DNA of 60,000 nt from Antedon mediterranea (lineage: Eukaryota; Echinodermata; Crinoidea; Comatulida; Antedonidae): the NCBI RefSeq assembly GCF_964355755.1, contig NC_092676.1, forward strand, positions 27,822,288 to 27,882,287, written 5' to 3'. Both the position numbers and the translations under genes were made by a program. Each line of letters begins with the position of its first letter. Positions within the stretch are counted from its first letter, which is position 1. Positions 1-12,200 of the stretch are shown piece after piece. Under the pieces are notes generated by a model. It had not been told where the DNA came from. It saw only the letters and a program-made list of their open reading frames with translations, and made no database searches.

Positions 1-455
1 ACTATCCATCAACAAATGACACAGCTCGTGTCAAATAATAATAAATAATATTGTAGAGGATGAGTAATACACAGAGGTTGAGAATACGTACAAAATTTGT
101 GCTTTGATGTCTTTAATCATTTCGCAATAAGAATAACAAATGTATTTTTAAATGCATAACATATTTCTATTATTAAATTATATAGAGATTTATCGCAGGC
201 CATATATACTTGCTTGCTCTTTTGATTTAAGTTGTAAAGATGATCTACTCGAGAATACGCCACGATGTAATGTGTTAGGCCTCTCTCTACACGTAACTAG
301 ATCGTATGCGTACGCAAATTGAATGAGTACGTGTATAAACGTTTTCGAAGCGCGTTCCACATTCTCAACACATCACGTAACCTTTTTACGCCGACTTCAT
401 GTATTACGTATTGTATTGTTCAGGTATTATTACGACAACGCAATGGTTTATTTAT

Positions 456-620
456 TAAAGTTTTTTCTACACTATCAAACTTTATGTGACAAAAAAATGT
501 GATGTGCCCATATGGACATGATGATGTCATATCACTACCATATTTGAGCATATCACTGCCATATTTGGGCACATTGCACTTTTTTGTCAAACTAGTTTGA
601 TAGTGTGGACAGAGCCTAAG
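456..620 (-). mobile_element. Foldback MITE family 1, copy 1
   Basis: About 165 bp with inverted ends (TTTTCTACACTATCAAAC at left, TTTGATAGTGTGGACAGAGC at right) and an internal GATGTGCCCATATGGACATG core. The left end carries the CTTTATGTGACAAA arm, which I arbitrarily treat as reverse orientation. Confidence 0.85.
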
Positions 621-694
621 ATGTGCATATAGTAAAATTCGCTCCTTTTAGGTACACTTACGTTAGGTAACGTAACGTTTTACAGGCCTGCCTT

Positions 695-878
695 AAGCTT
701 GGTTCTCACTAGAACGTAACGCAAGGACGTAAATGCAACGCAAGCGTTTTTACCAATGACAAGCGAAGTTATTATACACAGTTAGCAATCACAAGCGAAC
801 AAGCCATCGCTTGTGATTGGTCAATTCACATGCGTTGCGTTACGTCCTTGTGTTGTGTCGCTAGTGGGAACCACGCTT
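695..878 (+). mobile_element. MITE family 2, copy A
   Basis: About 184 bp. Starts AAGCTTGGTTCTCACTAG and ends CTAGTGGGAACCACGCTT, so the termini are inverted. The inner arms are also inverted (AACGTAACGCAAGGACGT against ACGTCCTTGTGTTG). It has no coding capacity. Copy B follows after a single base. Confidence 0.85.
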
Positions 879-879
879 C

Positions 880-1063
880 AAGCTTGGTTCCCACTAGAAC
901 GTAACGCAAGGACGTAAATGCAACGCAAGCGTTTTTACCAATGACAAGCGAAGTTATTATAGACAGTTAGCAATCACAAGCGAACAAGCCATCGCTTGTG
1001 ATTGGTCAATTCACATGCGTTGCGTTACGTCCTTGTGTTGCGTCGCTAGTGGGAACCACGCTT
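880..1063 (+). mobile_element. MITE family 2, copy B (tandem with copy A)
   Basis: Almost identical to copy A and in the same direction, with only one base between them. This suggests a tandem duplication of the element or insertion of one copy at the edge of another. The end reads CTAGTGGGAACCACGCTT. Confidence 0.85.
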
Positions 1064-1145
1064 AATTATGCGCGCGTATGAGCCATGTTTATAAAACATC
1101 CATCATAGGAAATAAAATGACGATTACGTCGTTGTTTTACTATGT

Positions 1146-1329
1146 AAAGCGTGGTTCCCATTAGCGACGCAACGCAAGGACGTAACGCAACGCAAATGAA
1201 TTGACCAATCAAAAGCGATGGCTTATTCGCTTGTGATTGCTAACTGTCTATAACTTCGCTTGTCATTGGTTAACCCGCTTGCGTTGCGTTTACGTCCTTG
1301 CGTTACGTTCTAGTGGGAACCAAGCTTTA
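1146..1329 (-). mobile_element. MITE family 2, copy C (inverted)
   Basis: Begins AAAGCGTGGTTCCCATTAG and ends CTAGTGGGAACCAAGCTTT, the opposite orientation to copies A and B. With them it forms a potential long hairpin across 695-1329. Confidence 0.85.
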
Positions 1330-1689
1330 GGTATCTTGTGTATTTACATCATTGTCTGTTAATTATACTAATGCCATCAGATTGCTGTGTTTGTTGTTTC
1401 TGTATCGTCACTTTATGAGTATGTGACACAGGTTTTTAGGACTTATTATTATCTTAAAGCCGGTTGTGTATGCCATCGATAATCAATCTATGTCCACTCA
1501 TTACGTTCGTTTGTCTTCCACCTCACATTAGTTGATAAATCATCTGTCGGTGTAGTATTTTGAACTCGAGCACAAGTACACTTTCCTATATACATTACAA
1601 ACCGCATTTGTAAACATTGTAAAAAAAACCAAACCAACAACATCAATGTTTGCGTGTACGAATGCATACTGGTGTTTTTATGCGGCTAG

Positions 1690-1748
1690 GCGTGTTGACG
1701 CATCAGTGGATATGTTGACGCATTCGTCGAGTGTTGACGCGTTAAAAC
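1690..1748. repeat. Short TGTTGACGC(A/G) tandem repeat
   Basis: Three spaced copies of TGTTGACGC followed by A or G within 60 bp, unequal in spacing. No function is apparent. Confidence 0.5.
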
Positions 1749-4634
1749 TATCAATGCGTTATTAGTGTTAGGAGTTTAATCAACATGTTTCTACAATTAT
1801 ATTGGTCTTGTATAGGGATACTATGCTGTATATTATTGTTTTTTTTTTCGGTTAATTTTCCCATTTGTATAGATTAACAATTCTTTAGATACATTCATAC
1901 ACGTTTGAGTCAGTTTTGTCTAGACAAATCGTCATTTGCATTCGTTTTATACAAAAACTCGTAATAGTGTCTGCACTGTTTAACCCAATTATTCTTTTGT
2001 ACTAACGAAACATTATTAGTAATTAATTTCTGACCACAGTACGTCTCTTAATTAACAAACACGAAGCATACATTAACGATTCATACGTATAAAAAAGCTT
2101 TTTATACATACACATATTTCCATAACATATTGAATGTAATTCCCCAGAATATATAAATTCCTTTGTGTATATGAAGTTGAATATTGCATAGGTCTGACCA
2201 ATAATCGAACAGGCAAATGAATACTTAGCTATTAAAAATTATTTTAAAGCAGACATCAATGGAGAGTAAATGTTAATGTGTGCTCACAAAACGAATAAAA
2301 TACATTACGTTTATATGAATAGAAAATGGGAGCATAGATATTAGCATCGCATAACTACGTTTCTATTACGACGACGACTCTCTTATTCGGCCTAGTTTTC
2401 ATTGTGTACGCATTTTCAAATGATGACTTTTCACAATATAGAGGCTCTCATTGCATAAATCTATGAACAGTCTCTACAGCAGTTTACTATTAACTGAATC
2501 TCGTTGTATTTTTCCAAAGCGTCAGCATGTTGTATTTTAGGAAAAACAATTATTTATTTGATAGTTTGATTTAATTAAATTTCATTTGATTTAATTTATT
2601 CGTCCCCCTCCCCCCCAACCCCAGGTTCAAGATGATAATGATCTGGGTTCCAGACGGAGGTTTAACATTAATATTAGTAAGAAGATAAATATTTTTGCAC
2701 ATATCGCGTTTCATACTCGACTGGTGGACTAACATTAGACAATAAAATGAATACAGACTTGGAGTCCATGCTTGGAGCAAGTGTACGATAAAATATACGG
2801 CCATCAACGGTTACAAAAAGGAAAGGGTATCCTAAAAAATAACACTATCGAATGGGGACCCTTGATAAGACCATTGCAAAATCGAAAATTAAAGAAATCA
2901 TTATATACATTTGTATTTTTATTGATTTCGAAATCCACAAACATTTTGTATTGATCATAATTTGTATATAATCATAACAAATACTTAGGCCTACTGCAGA
3001 AACAAATACTTGCGCCTATACTGCAGAATAGATGTAAGACACGTTTCCATAATCAGCATTTTGCCAAACGACCTATTTTTTGGATTACAAATAATCTAAA
3101 TACAATTGATCATTAAAGCATTAGTTTAATTTGTAATATTGCGTTTAATAATTAATCTTTATTATTGTAATTAACCAACACTGAAGCTTGATTACGTAAC
3201 CACTGTTTAAATTAATACGTGTGATACTTTTTTTGCAATAACTTTAATTAATATCGAATACCCTTTGCATTAATGATGTAATCTGAAATGCATGACGTTC
3301 GGGTTGCCTCTATTATTGGTAGTATAATATTCTATTGATTAATTCATTAAATTTACATCAAAATTAAATTGCTTTTGATGTAACCAAGAAATTACTTGTT
3401 GTCTAATCTTAAAGAATTGAATAAGTTTAAACTAACTAAGCCTAGACTATAATAGCCTACCGTACTATATGTTAGTACTCTTTTTAGGGGGATGGGTCGA
3501 GGCTTCTTTTCTTTTTCACCTAATAATAACTTATTTTTATAGCGCCGATAAAACAAATAATCATTCTCACAGCTTTAAAATGGTAATACCCATATACTTC
3601 TTTCAACCCCGGGATTTAAACTAAGTGTAAAGTCATACGGTATTTGTTTTAAAGAAAAACAAATTCACCCCAGGGCTAAAACATGATAAAGTTGTTATAC
3701 CCGTTGTTTTGTTATTATTGGTACAGCAATGCATTCAGATGGAGCAGGAGAAAATTCCATCATTATCGATCTGTGCTTTACTGGATTTAACAACGTCACA
3801 CTGTATTTTCAGTTGTTTGGCCTACATACCCGTGAGCTGGGATGACGGTTTCTTAATTATGAAATCGTATCGGTGTCATGTAATGAATCCATACACAGAT
3901 TCATCCAAATAGCCCGTTCGTGTTATTACCCCGAGCAATGTAGATACTTTATGGTGTACATGTTTTAATCCGTAAGTAAACACGAGATAATTCATTTTGA
4001 TAAGAACACATTGATAAACTTAGCTGCAGTGATATGTTTTACCTCCTAACATTCATACACTGCCTACATTAACCGTTTTGTATATTTGGTTTTTTTTACT
4101 GATAATTCATTATAATTTATTACCAAAGGAAAACGAAAATAGTATATAGATTAAAGTTGATTTTGGCGATTTGTGCGTTCCATAGTGTAATCACGCAGTA
4201 ATATACATTTTAATTTAGTGTCACGTTGTTTCATCAACATAAATGACTGAATTGCACGCGTTTTAGCATGTTAAAATGTTTACCTACTTAAAACGTATCG
4301 ACTTACGATACCTTGCAGCAATTTAACTTGTAGGCCTACCAGTTAAATAGTGACGTGAATTATTTAGAGTTTTGCGTTCATTTTAGCTTAATAATCCATG
4401 CCTATTAATAGGCCTAAAATGCAATCACTTTTTACTCTGACTAGAATAGATAATGAATAAATAACACTCCTTCTTCTCCCGCATTGAATATTAACGTTTT
4501 CTATATTATTTCAAGTACAGTATCAATTTACAATGACCCGTTTATTTGTTATTTATAGACAAAATACGCATATATTATAAACGAAATACAGTAAGCGGAA
4601 TTATTTTATGCCAGTGCGAGAGGTGCTTTTTTAC

Positions 4635-4802
4635 TAAAGCTCTGTCTACACTATTAAACTAGTCTGACAAAAAGTTGCGATGTTCCCAAATGGTAAGTGG
4701 TATGCTCAATTAATATGATGCTAGTGACATGAAATCATCGTGTCCATGGTCACATCACATTATTTTGTCACATAAAGTTTGATGATGAAGACAGGGGTTA
4801 AA
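4635..4802 (+). mobile_element. Foldback MITE family 1, copy 2 (diverged)
   Basis: Starts TAAAGCTCTGTCTACACTAT and ends with a degraded right arm (TAAAGTTTGATGATGAAGAC). The central part has drifted more than in most copies. Confidence 0.75.
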
Positions 4803-6078
4803 GAAGGAGACTTAGGGCATACAGAAATCACTAATTTCAACATAAACTCTGAACTCATGATTATGCGATTTTTACGCGCTGTAAACGCGTTTAAATCACA
4901 ATGCGCGCTGATAATGTCACCTCACGCACTCGCGCTCATACTGCCAATCAATATATGATACGCGTTCACACTTAACGTGTGTTACATGCCCTGGCAGATA
5001 TCACTTATCAATTCATGCATAAATACGTGCTGGTCAGTACGCACAAGTGAATTATATTGTCTAGAGATTCCAATTGTCCATTACGTCTCAGTGTGAAAGA
5101 CCTATCGGTTCATGTACGCGTACTAAGGTGTTCGTAATACACTCGTAGCAGTAGCCGCTGTAATAGTATTGTCAGCTATCTTGATCAATCACTAATACTG
5201 ACCCCATTCAGCTCGATGACCACTCAATAGACTACTCAATTCTCAATGGTCACTTGATTTGTATTATTTTTATTAGACATCGATGCAATCAAATTTGTAG
5301 AAATGAAATTCACGCTGGCGTGGTTTTGCTGTACACAAACCCGTTGGCTCCTGAGTCGACGTACGTCGCAGTGAACAAAATCGATAATACATTCCCTTTG
5401 AATTGGTTTACTTAATATCATAATGACTGGGCTGACTTTATAGATTGTATGCATGTATAAACTTTGAATACTGAGTGATTATTGTGTCAACCTATGTAGG
5501 CAGGTCATACACTGCTAAAATAACATTCTTGTTCGCCGTATTACTCGTTATGGCTGCCATATACTATTATTTTAAATATTGTACCATTGGACTGATTTAT
5601 CATGATATTGTAAGATTTGGCATACAAATTACGTTCGTGCGTGGTTTAAAATAGGAGCTACTATCAATTTTGCGTAAAAATTAGAGACCATTTTGAAATC
5701 CAAGATGGCGTCCAAAATAGGGTCGGGAAAAATTGGCCCCCAGTTGCAATGAATTCTACTATTCCTAAGGATTCATAAAACTGCCAAGAACTCAACTTGA
5801 GCATTAAAATCTCATGGAATTACATTGGTTCCCCACTATTAGACCTTTTTAAATGACAGACACTATTGAAACGCCTAAAATGACAGCTGTTTGGAAACGC
5901 CGGGCTTTTCCGTGGGTTTGACACCGTAATGGTGGATGGTAGTGGTGTCAATGTTGTCATAATAATGATAATGATGGTGATGGCCACGTGACATTTGTGT
6001 AAGTGGTGGTGATGGTGATTATAGTATAATAGATAATATTACATTGAGAATGAAATATCTAGCATTAAGTTATACATT

Positions 6079-6227
6079 AACGTTTTGTATACATTATCAA
6101 ACTAGTTTGACAAAAATATTATGTGATGTACCCATAATGGTAGTGATATGACATCACCATGCCCATATAAGGGCACATCATATTTGTTTTTGTCACATAA
6201 ATTTTGATAGTGTAGACAGAGCTTAAG
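6079..6227 (+). mobile_element. Foldback MITE family 1, copy 3
   Basis: The left arm is worn (TTTTGTATACATTATCAAAC); the right arm is intact (TTGATAGTGTAGACAGAGCT). The middle contains GATGTACCCATAATGGTAGTG. Confidence 0.8.
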
Positions 6228-6537
6228 AATGTTCCATTTAACATAACGACTGCATGAAATGATAGAATCTGCAGACATCACGCATAATGCTGCTTTTATT
6301 ACAGGTTTATTAAAACAAATAATATTTCAGCTTTAAAAGGTTAGGAAAAGATAAAATGATGTTGGCGAACTACACACTGTATATACAGCCTTCAAAGTAA
6401 AATTAAATTGATTCCTTTCAAATCGTAAAAAATAGAACGAAGTATTTAATAAAAGTAAACATTAATTCACGAATTAAAAATACAAGCGCGCGTAAACATT
6501 TGTCTGCTCACGCGTAATTACTGTTTCAAAACTCGAG

Positions 6538-6638
6538 GTTTGATTTCACGCAGGCGGGGGAAAACACAATTATTGAAAGGGCATTTCCTTACGTTGCGTA
6601 GATTGCGTTACGTTGCGTCGCTAGTGGGAACCAAGCTT
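6538..6638 (-). mobile_element. MITE family 2, subfamily 2 fragment (copy D)
   Basis: Matches the reverse complement of one end of copies E and G: GTTTGATTTCACGCAGGCGG at one end and CTAGTGGGAACCAAGCTTA at the other. It is flanked by two imperfect direct copies of a roughly 55-bp sequence (about 6485-6540 and 6640-6697, both containing AATTACTGTTT and AAACTCGAGG). Confidence 0.7.
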
Positions 6639-7234
6639 AAATGAGCGCGTAAACGTTCGTCTGCTCACGTGTAATTACTGTTTAAAAACTCGAGGGTCTG
6701 TTCACTTTCTATTGCGACTCTCCATTCTGATTAAACATTAATGTATTACTAATTTAATTGCTATTTATAATTGCATCGTATTTCAACTACTTTGGCTTTC
6801 GTAATGGTAATAAATAGCACATAAAATGGCATCTTATTTTCTGCAGAAGTTGTGCGTCTTTGTTTGACGTTGTTCTACATTTAATCAATTTGCACACTGA
6901 TTGTGATAAATAGTTGAAAGCAAGAACGCTGTCTTTTAATATTTTTTTTTTTTTTATGTTAACATTTGACATCGTCATGTCATAATCAATAATGTGGATA
7001 ATACAGTTTTATTGATTTGAAAAATGATCATCATAATCATTTAATATCGTCGTCATAATCATTGTCGTAATTATCAACGTTGTCATTATCGTTGGTTGTA
7101 GGGTTTGATATTTAATATAATATTCAATCAAGGGAAGAGCGAAGTTTCTTTAATTTCACTCTTCACTGATTCAATTCTGTACTATTAACTGTTACTATTA
7201 ATAAAATAAATTTTTCTTTTATTTATGATTACAG

Positions 7235-7417
7235 AAATGAAGGAGTCGAAGTTGGGCACAAATACAGTTGCCATTCGAACGATAAAATACACAACGTACG
7301 CTGGCCTTAGCATACACTTTTTAGCCTGTTTCTGGTATTTGTTGTCATGTAGTGGCCGACACGGAGATACTATACCAACATGTGACAATGGAACATGGGC
7401 TGCACAGTTAGAACCAA
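7235..7417 (+). CDS. CNGK: Channel exon 1: S5 and turret of repeat n
   Basis: Acceptor TTATGATTACAG and donor AA|GTAAGA; phase 1 in, phase 1 out. It encodes a short S4-S5 linker, then S5 with IHFLACFWYLLS, the His...Ala-Cys-Phe-Trp-Tyr signature of S5 in HCN/CNG-type channels. The turret contains two cysteines and CDNGTW, which corresponds to CNEGTW in the next repeat. The first codon needs one base from an upstream exon outside the recognised set. An ATC microsatellite begins about 10 bases after the donor. Residues about 1-61 of the partial product. Confidence 0.88.
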
Positions 7418-7695
7418 GTAAGATAACGTCATTATTATCATCATCATCATCTGCATCATTATCCTCATCATCTGCATCATTATCATCATCATCAACGTCA
7501 TCATCATTGTCATCATCATTGTCATCATCATCATCATCATCATTGTCATCATCATCACCGTTTTCTTTCCTCATCATCATTATCATCATCATTATAATAA
7601 TCATCTTCATTATCGTCATCGTCATCAACATCATCATCGTAATTCATCATCGTTATTCATCATCGTCATCATCATCCTCCATCATCTGCAGCATT

Positions 7696-7730
<35 letters not shown>

Positions 7731-9189
7731 TATCGTAACTTGGCGTAATATGATCATGCATACATACACCTGTGACCTCTACCTTGCGTCTGAACCCCTC
7801 CCTCCTCTATATCCACCTATATGTACAAAACAAACGCGACATACACTGTAAAAATAGTGTTTAGATCTTAAACACCTATTTTGTACCCACTTTTTCCACA
7901 CGTTTAGCTTTTAGACACGAGTTACATGTTTAGTGTGTTTAAAAGCTAAACGTGTTTATAGCTACATGTTGTTTTCCTCCACTTGACTAATGTCAATGTT
8001 ATGTTCAATTACTCCACATGTTTAGCAGTCAAAATGTTTAGGTATGTGTTTAGCGTTGCGTGCATACGATTTTACTGTGGCGGAAAAAAGCTCCACACAT
8101 GAGCTCCACACATGGCAAATTAAACACGTTTAAAACCTAAACTTGTCTTCATATTGCTCCACATGTTTAACAATCAATACGTCACTGATGTGTTGAGTTG
8201 GATACAGACTACATGTTTAGAATGTGTTTAGAACCTAAACATGTTTCACATCTAAACATGTTTAAGGCTAAATGTGTGGAAAAAGTGGGTACAAAATACA
8301 TGTTTAAGATCTAAACACTATTTTTACAGTGTACTTGTGATTTTAACGACTACATGCATGTTACCCGTAGGCGCACTCTGTCATAACTTTCTGTGCAATA
8401 CACACCCTAGTTGACGTGCCCTATATAATGCACTTATGCTGTTTTTACATTCCTGTGGGGATAATGTACGTCATTTATGTTTTTACAGGTTCGTATATCA
8501 GCGAGAAGAGCACTTTGGATGCGTACATCGTCTCCCTCTACTGGGCAGTAGCCACCACTACGTCAACCGGGTAGGTATTTTGATACGAATAAAGATACTA
8601 AAGACAACGATTACATGAACACGCCTATAGCAGCATTACGGGCTGATGATCAGTTACCCTACAATGTTATATCGATCGCTAATAAGATGTAGATGTAATG
8701 TTAGAAGAACAGGATCGAATACACCGTGACCCTTGCAAAATGATAGTGCCTTATATACGTAATATTAAACAGGCAGCTGGTTTGATATAAACTACAGTAT
8801 TTGGAATAATAAGACATATTATAATTTACGTCACATCTGAAGGACGCGCAAATCCTATTATTTTGTTTATAAAAATATAAAATATGTCGTTAGATTATCA
8901 CATATTTTCGTATCTCCGAGGAGAGCGCAAGGGATGGTAAGATCAGCTTTGCGAGAACCAGCTTTTTTTCTAGTCATCATCATAAACATCATTGTCATCA
9001 TCACCATCATCATCATTATCATCATCATTTTCATCATCATTATCATCATCATCGTCATCATCGTCGTTGTCATCATCATCGTCGTCATTGTCATCATCAT
9101 CATTGTCAATGTCATCATCATCGTCGTCGTCATCGTCATCGTCGTCATTATCATTGTTATCGTCGTCGTCAGCATCATCATCATCATCG

Positions 9190-9237
<48 letters not shown>

Positions 9238-12200
9238 CCACATCATCTTCACATCGTACCACTATAATAATTATAGCTAGTCGTCATTTTCTTCGTAATC
9301 AGTATCAGTATCGTTATCATTATTACACATTATCATGATATCTATACAGATATCAATTTATTCATCATTCTCCCCCTCGACGACTACGTTGTTGACTTCA
9401 TCAAAGCTCTTTACTCACAATGTGCTATCATATCCTCCTATTGTGAGAGCCGTTGATCCTATGAATAACAAAGTCTTATTGCTAACAATACCAGGGAACA
9501 CTCTAAATCTAAATATATTTCTTTGTGGAACAAATTTATTTTGACACAGAATAAAGCTTAGTTAATACGTAACCTGTTTAAATGTATTCATTATACTTGA
9601 AATCGCCATCTCTTCTGCCGTTAGCGCTAGATTGTCAATAGACTAAAGTCCATCAATTGTTTATACAGATTTTATCTTTGAATGAAATAATTGTAACGAA
9701 TTACAAATATAGCAAACGAACGAGTTATTATTAATATTGAAGATAATTTTAATTATCTTCAATATTATTATTAATTTTAAAAAAATAGAACGCAATGTTA
9801 AATGAAAAGATTGTGAGAAGTAGTGCTTTATATTTACGTAAACCAACATCCCCCCCCCCTCACCCCAAATATATTCAACACCTACGTAGCTAACAACGTA
9901 GCTTGTTATTTAAGCTTAGTTCCCACTTAGTGACGCAACTTACGCAACGTAAGAAAATGCCCTTCCAATAATTGTGTTTGCGGCCGCCTTCTGCTTGAAA
10001 TCAAACATGAGATGTTTGCAGCAATGTTGCGTCGTCGGTTTCCACTTGTGATTACGCCATACAGCACTTTGCGTGAATACGTCGCTGCGTTGCGTCGCTA
10101 GTGGGAACCACGCTTTAAGGCGGGTAATTAACTGTGTCTGAACAGGCCCATATTATTTTTTTTACCATTATTAAAATTCTAACGATGGACTATTTTGTTC
10201 TTTCAGATATGGAGACATTAGCGCCATCACGCAAGAAGAGAAAGCCTATTCTATAGTAGCTATGCTACTTGGTATTGGAGTTTTCTATGGCGTGATTCTC
10301 GGTGGGATGGCGTCTATGATGACCAACTTCGACTCCCAACGTGCTAGGTACACGCATCGATTGAACGTCATCAAAGAAAATCTAGTATGTTGAACAAACG
10401 TTATTCTCTGTAGTAATGGTTGTCCACCACTAAAAATTTGCAACTGATCATCTTAAAGCTCTGTCTACACTATCAAATGGCCATATATGGGCACATCGCA
10501 TTGCTTTGTCACATACAGTTTGATAGTGTAGACAGAGCTTAATGGTTGTTGGTTCGTTATTATTGTTTTTTTAAAGCTTATTTTCCACTAATAATTTGCG
10601 AATGATCATTCTAACTGTCATTTATGATTCGTCAAGTAAAGCTTGGTTCCCACTAGGACGTAGACGTAACGCAAACGAGTTGACCAATGACAAGCGACAG
10701 TCGAATAAATCCATCGCTTGTGATTAGTCAAATCCATTACGCTGCGTTACGTCCTTGTGTTGCGTCTGTAGTGGGAACTAATAGTGTGACGTTTTACAAA
10801 CTTTAAAAAATGCCTCATTTACATAATAATAATATAATATATAATAACTTTCATCTTTCGATCATTTATGATGTCACATTCCGACATATAGTATGACATA
10901 ATAAGGTTGAATGTCACGTGACTCGACGTATGCAAAACTAGAACTGAGAAACGTATTGTGAATGATCTTATCATTCACAAAGAACAATTCCTTGGTCTTA
11001 TGTCCGAAAATAGCTTTCGAAATCAAAATCACTCATTTTATTATAAATTCCCATCTGGAAAATTATTTTAAGAACATTGAATTTTAACATGGGTTGTTTA
11101 AATATGTCTACTGCATGTTTATGAAATAATGTTATTTTCTTCTTGATGAAGCTTGGTTCTCACTAGCGACGCAACGTAACGCAACCTACGCAACGTAAGA
11201 AAATACCCTTCCACTCATTGTGTTTACCCCCGCCTGCGTGAAATCAAACCTTCGATGCTTGCAGCACTATTACGTCGTCGGTTCCCACTTGTGATTACGC
11301 AATACAGCACTTTGCGTCGATACGTCATTGCGTTGCGTTCTAGTGGGAACCACGCTTTACTCATATTATAAAGATTGAAATAAAAGTAAAGATGGGTTAT
11401 CAAAAACACGTAAACAAAATTACGTTTGGAAACGAAATGTAGACTACCTTGACGTTCAGTGTATTATATATATATATATACGTTGAAAATAATGAATGAA
11501 ACTCAACAGAAAACGAAAATACATTATTTTCATGACGTTTTGTTATTATTTAAATATAAAAAAGTTTATCAAAAAGACAATTAGCATATTCACCTGCATA
11601 TATAATATATTTATGTTCTCCAATGTTGAAACAAAGGTGAAAATTGACGCCAATATTGAATGATGTAGAAAAAAAAGTCTAACTATACGAGAGGAAATAA
11701 ATTAACTTAAAAGAAAAACAAATCCACGAAGACAGGAGGCACTATGTAACAGTCACGTTGCGAGTTATTATTTATTCAACGAAAAGAAATTGATATACAT
11801 CAGCTCCGGCAGTGTTTCGTCCTCGTAATTGCGACTGTACATTTATTATTACTTTTACATAATGATCTTATGCTATTGGCATTCACACTATACTGTTTGA
11901 AATTTACATTTTCTCATTATATTGCTTGGGTATTCTGTTTTTGTTGCTCTACATTGGTCTCTGGACGCCAAATAAAAATGATGATTTTAAACTCCTAATT
12001 TAGACATGGTTGCTTGGGTTTTCTGTTTAGTTTCTCCACGCGCGTCTCTGGACGCCAAATAAAAATGATGATTTTAAACCTATCGTATTGACATGCTTAC
12101 TTGGCTGTTCTGTGTTGGTGCTCTACACAAATATACGGGTCTGGGCGCCAAATATATAATTGCTTTTAACTATTTTAGCCAATTACCCTACGCCTATTAC

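Larger units (their letters stand above)
1..7234. other. Upstream non-coding stretch (intron or 5' flank), no exon recognised
   Basis: I read both strands for voltage-sensor-like exons that should precede the S5 exon at 7235 (S4 with an Arg series, ending in phase 1) and found none. The stretch holds three full copies of the GCTTGGTTCCCACTAG MITE group (695-1329), a fragment of it (6538-6638), three copies of the abundant CTCTGTCTACACTATC MITE, small TGTTGACGCA repeats near 1690-1748, and AT-rich single-copy sequence. Short open frames here have no domain character. It is probably an intron of the channel gene, since S1-S4 of the first repeat must be encoded upstream. Confidence 0.6.
7418..8488 (+). 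other. Intron 1, with microsatellite and foldback element
   Basis: Holds the TCA tract at 7428-7733 and the 492-bp foldback element at 7842-8333. Little unique sequence remains. The acceptor is TTTTTACAG. Confidence 0.85.
8571..10206 (+). other. Intron 2
   Basis: Holds the second TCA tract (8972-9245), a short perfect AT-rich palindrome (about 9729-9773) and a MITE family 2 element (9911-10118). The remainder is AT-rich with no exon-like frame. Confidence 0.85.

Noticed and set aside
2571-2954. Short open frames on both strands
   Set aside because: No domain, no fitting splice phase for the channel, and AT-rich composition.
5640-5910. Possible transposon piece around CCAAGATGGCGTCCAAAATA
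   Set aside because: Similar wording is common in dispersed repeats, but I could not define ends or a second copy in the window.
7185-7851. Open frames rich in Asp, Met, Ser or Ile on both strands
   Set aside because: They are translations of the TCA microsatellite; only the first part (7235-7417) is a real exon with its own splice sites.
8867-9338. Three overlapping open frames (poly-Met/Thr, poly-Ile, poly-Ser)
   Set aside because: Triplet-repeat artefact in all frames; no splice sites or domain.
10341-10352. Splice donor at GCTAG|GTACAC ending exon 3
   Set aside because: It would remove the well-formed C-linker helix RYTHRLNVIKENL and leave the wrong phase for exon 4; GTATGT at 10385 fits.
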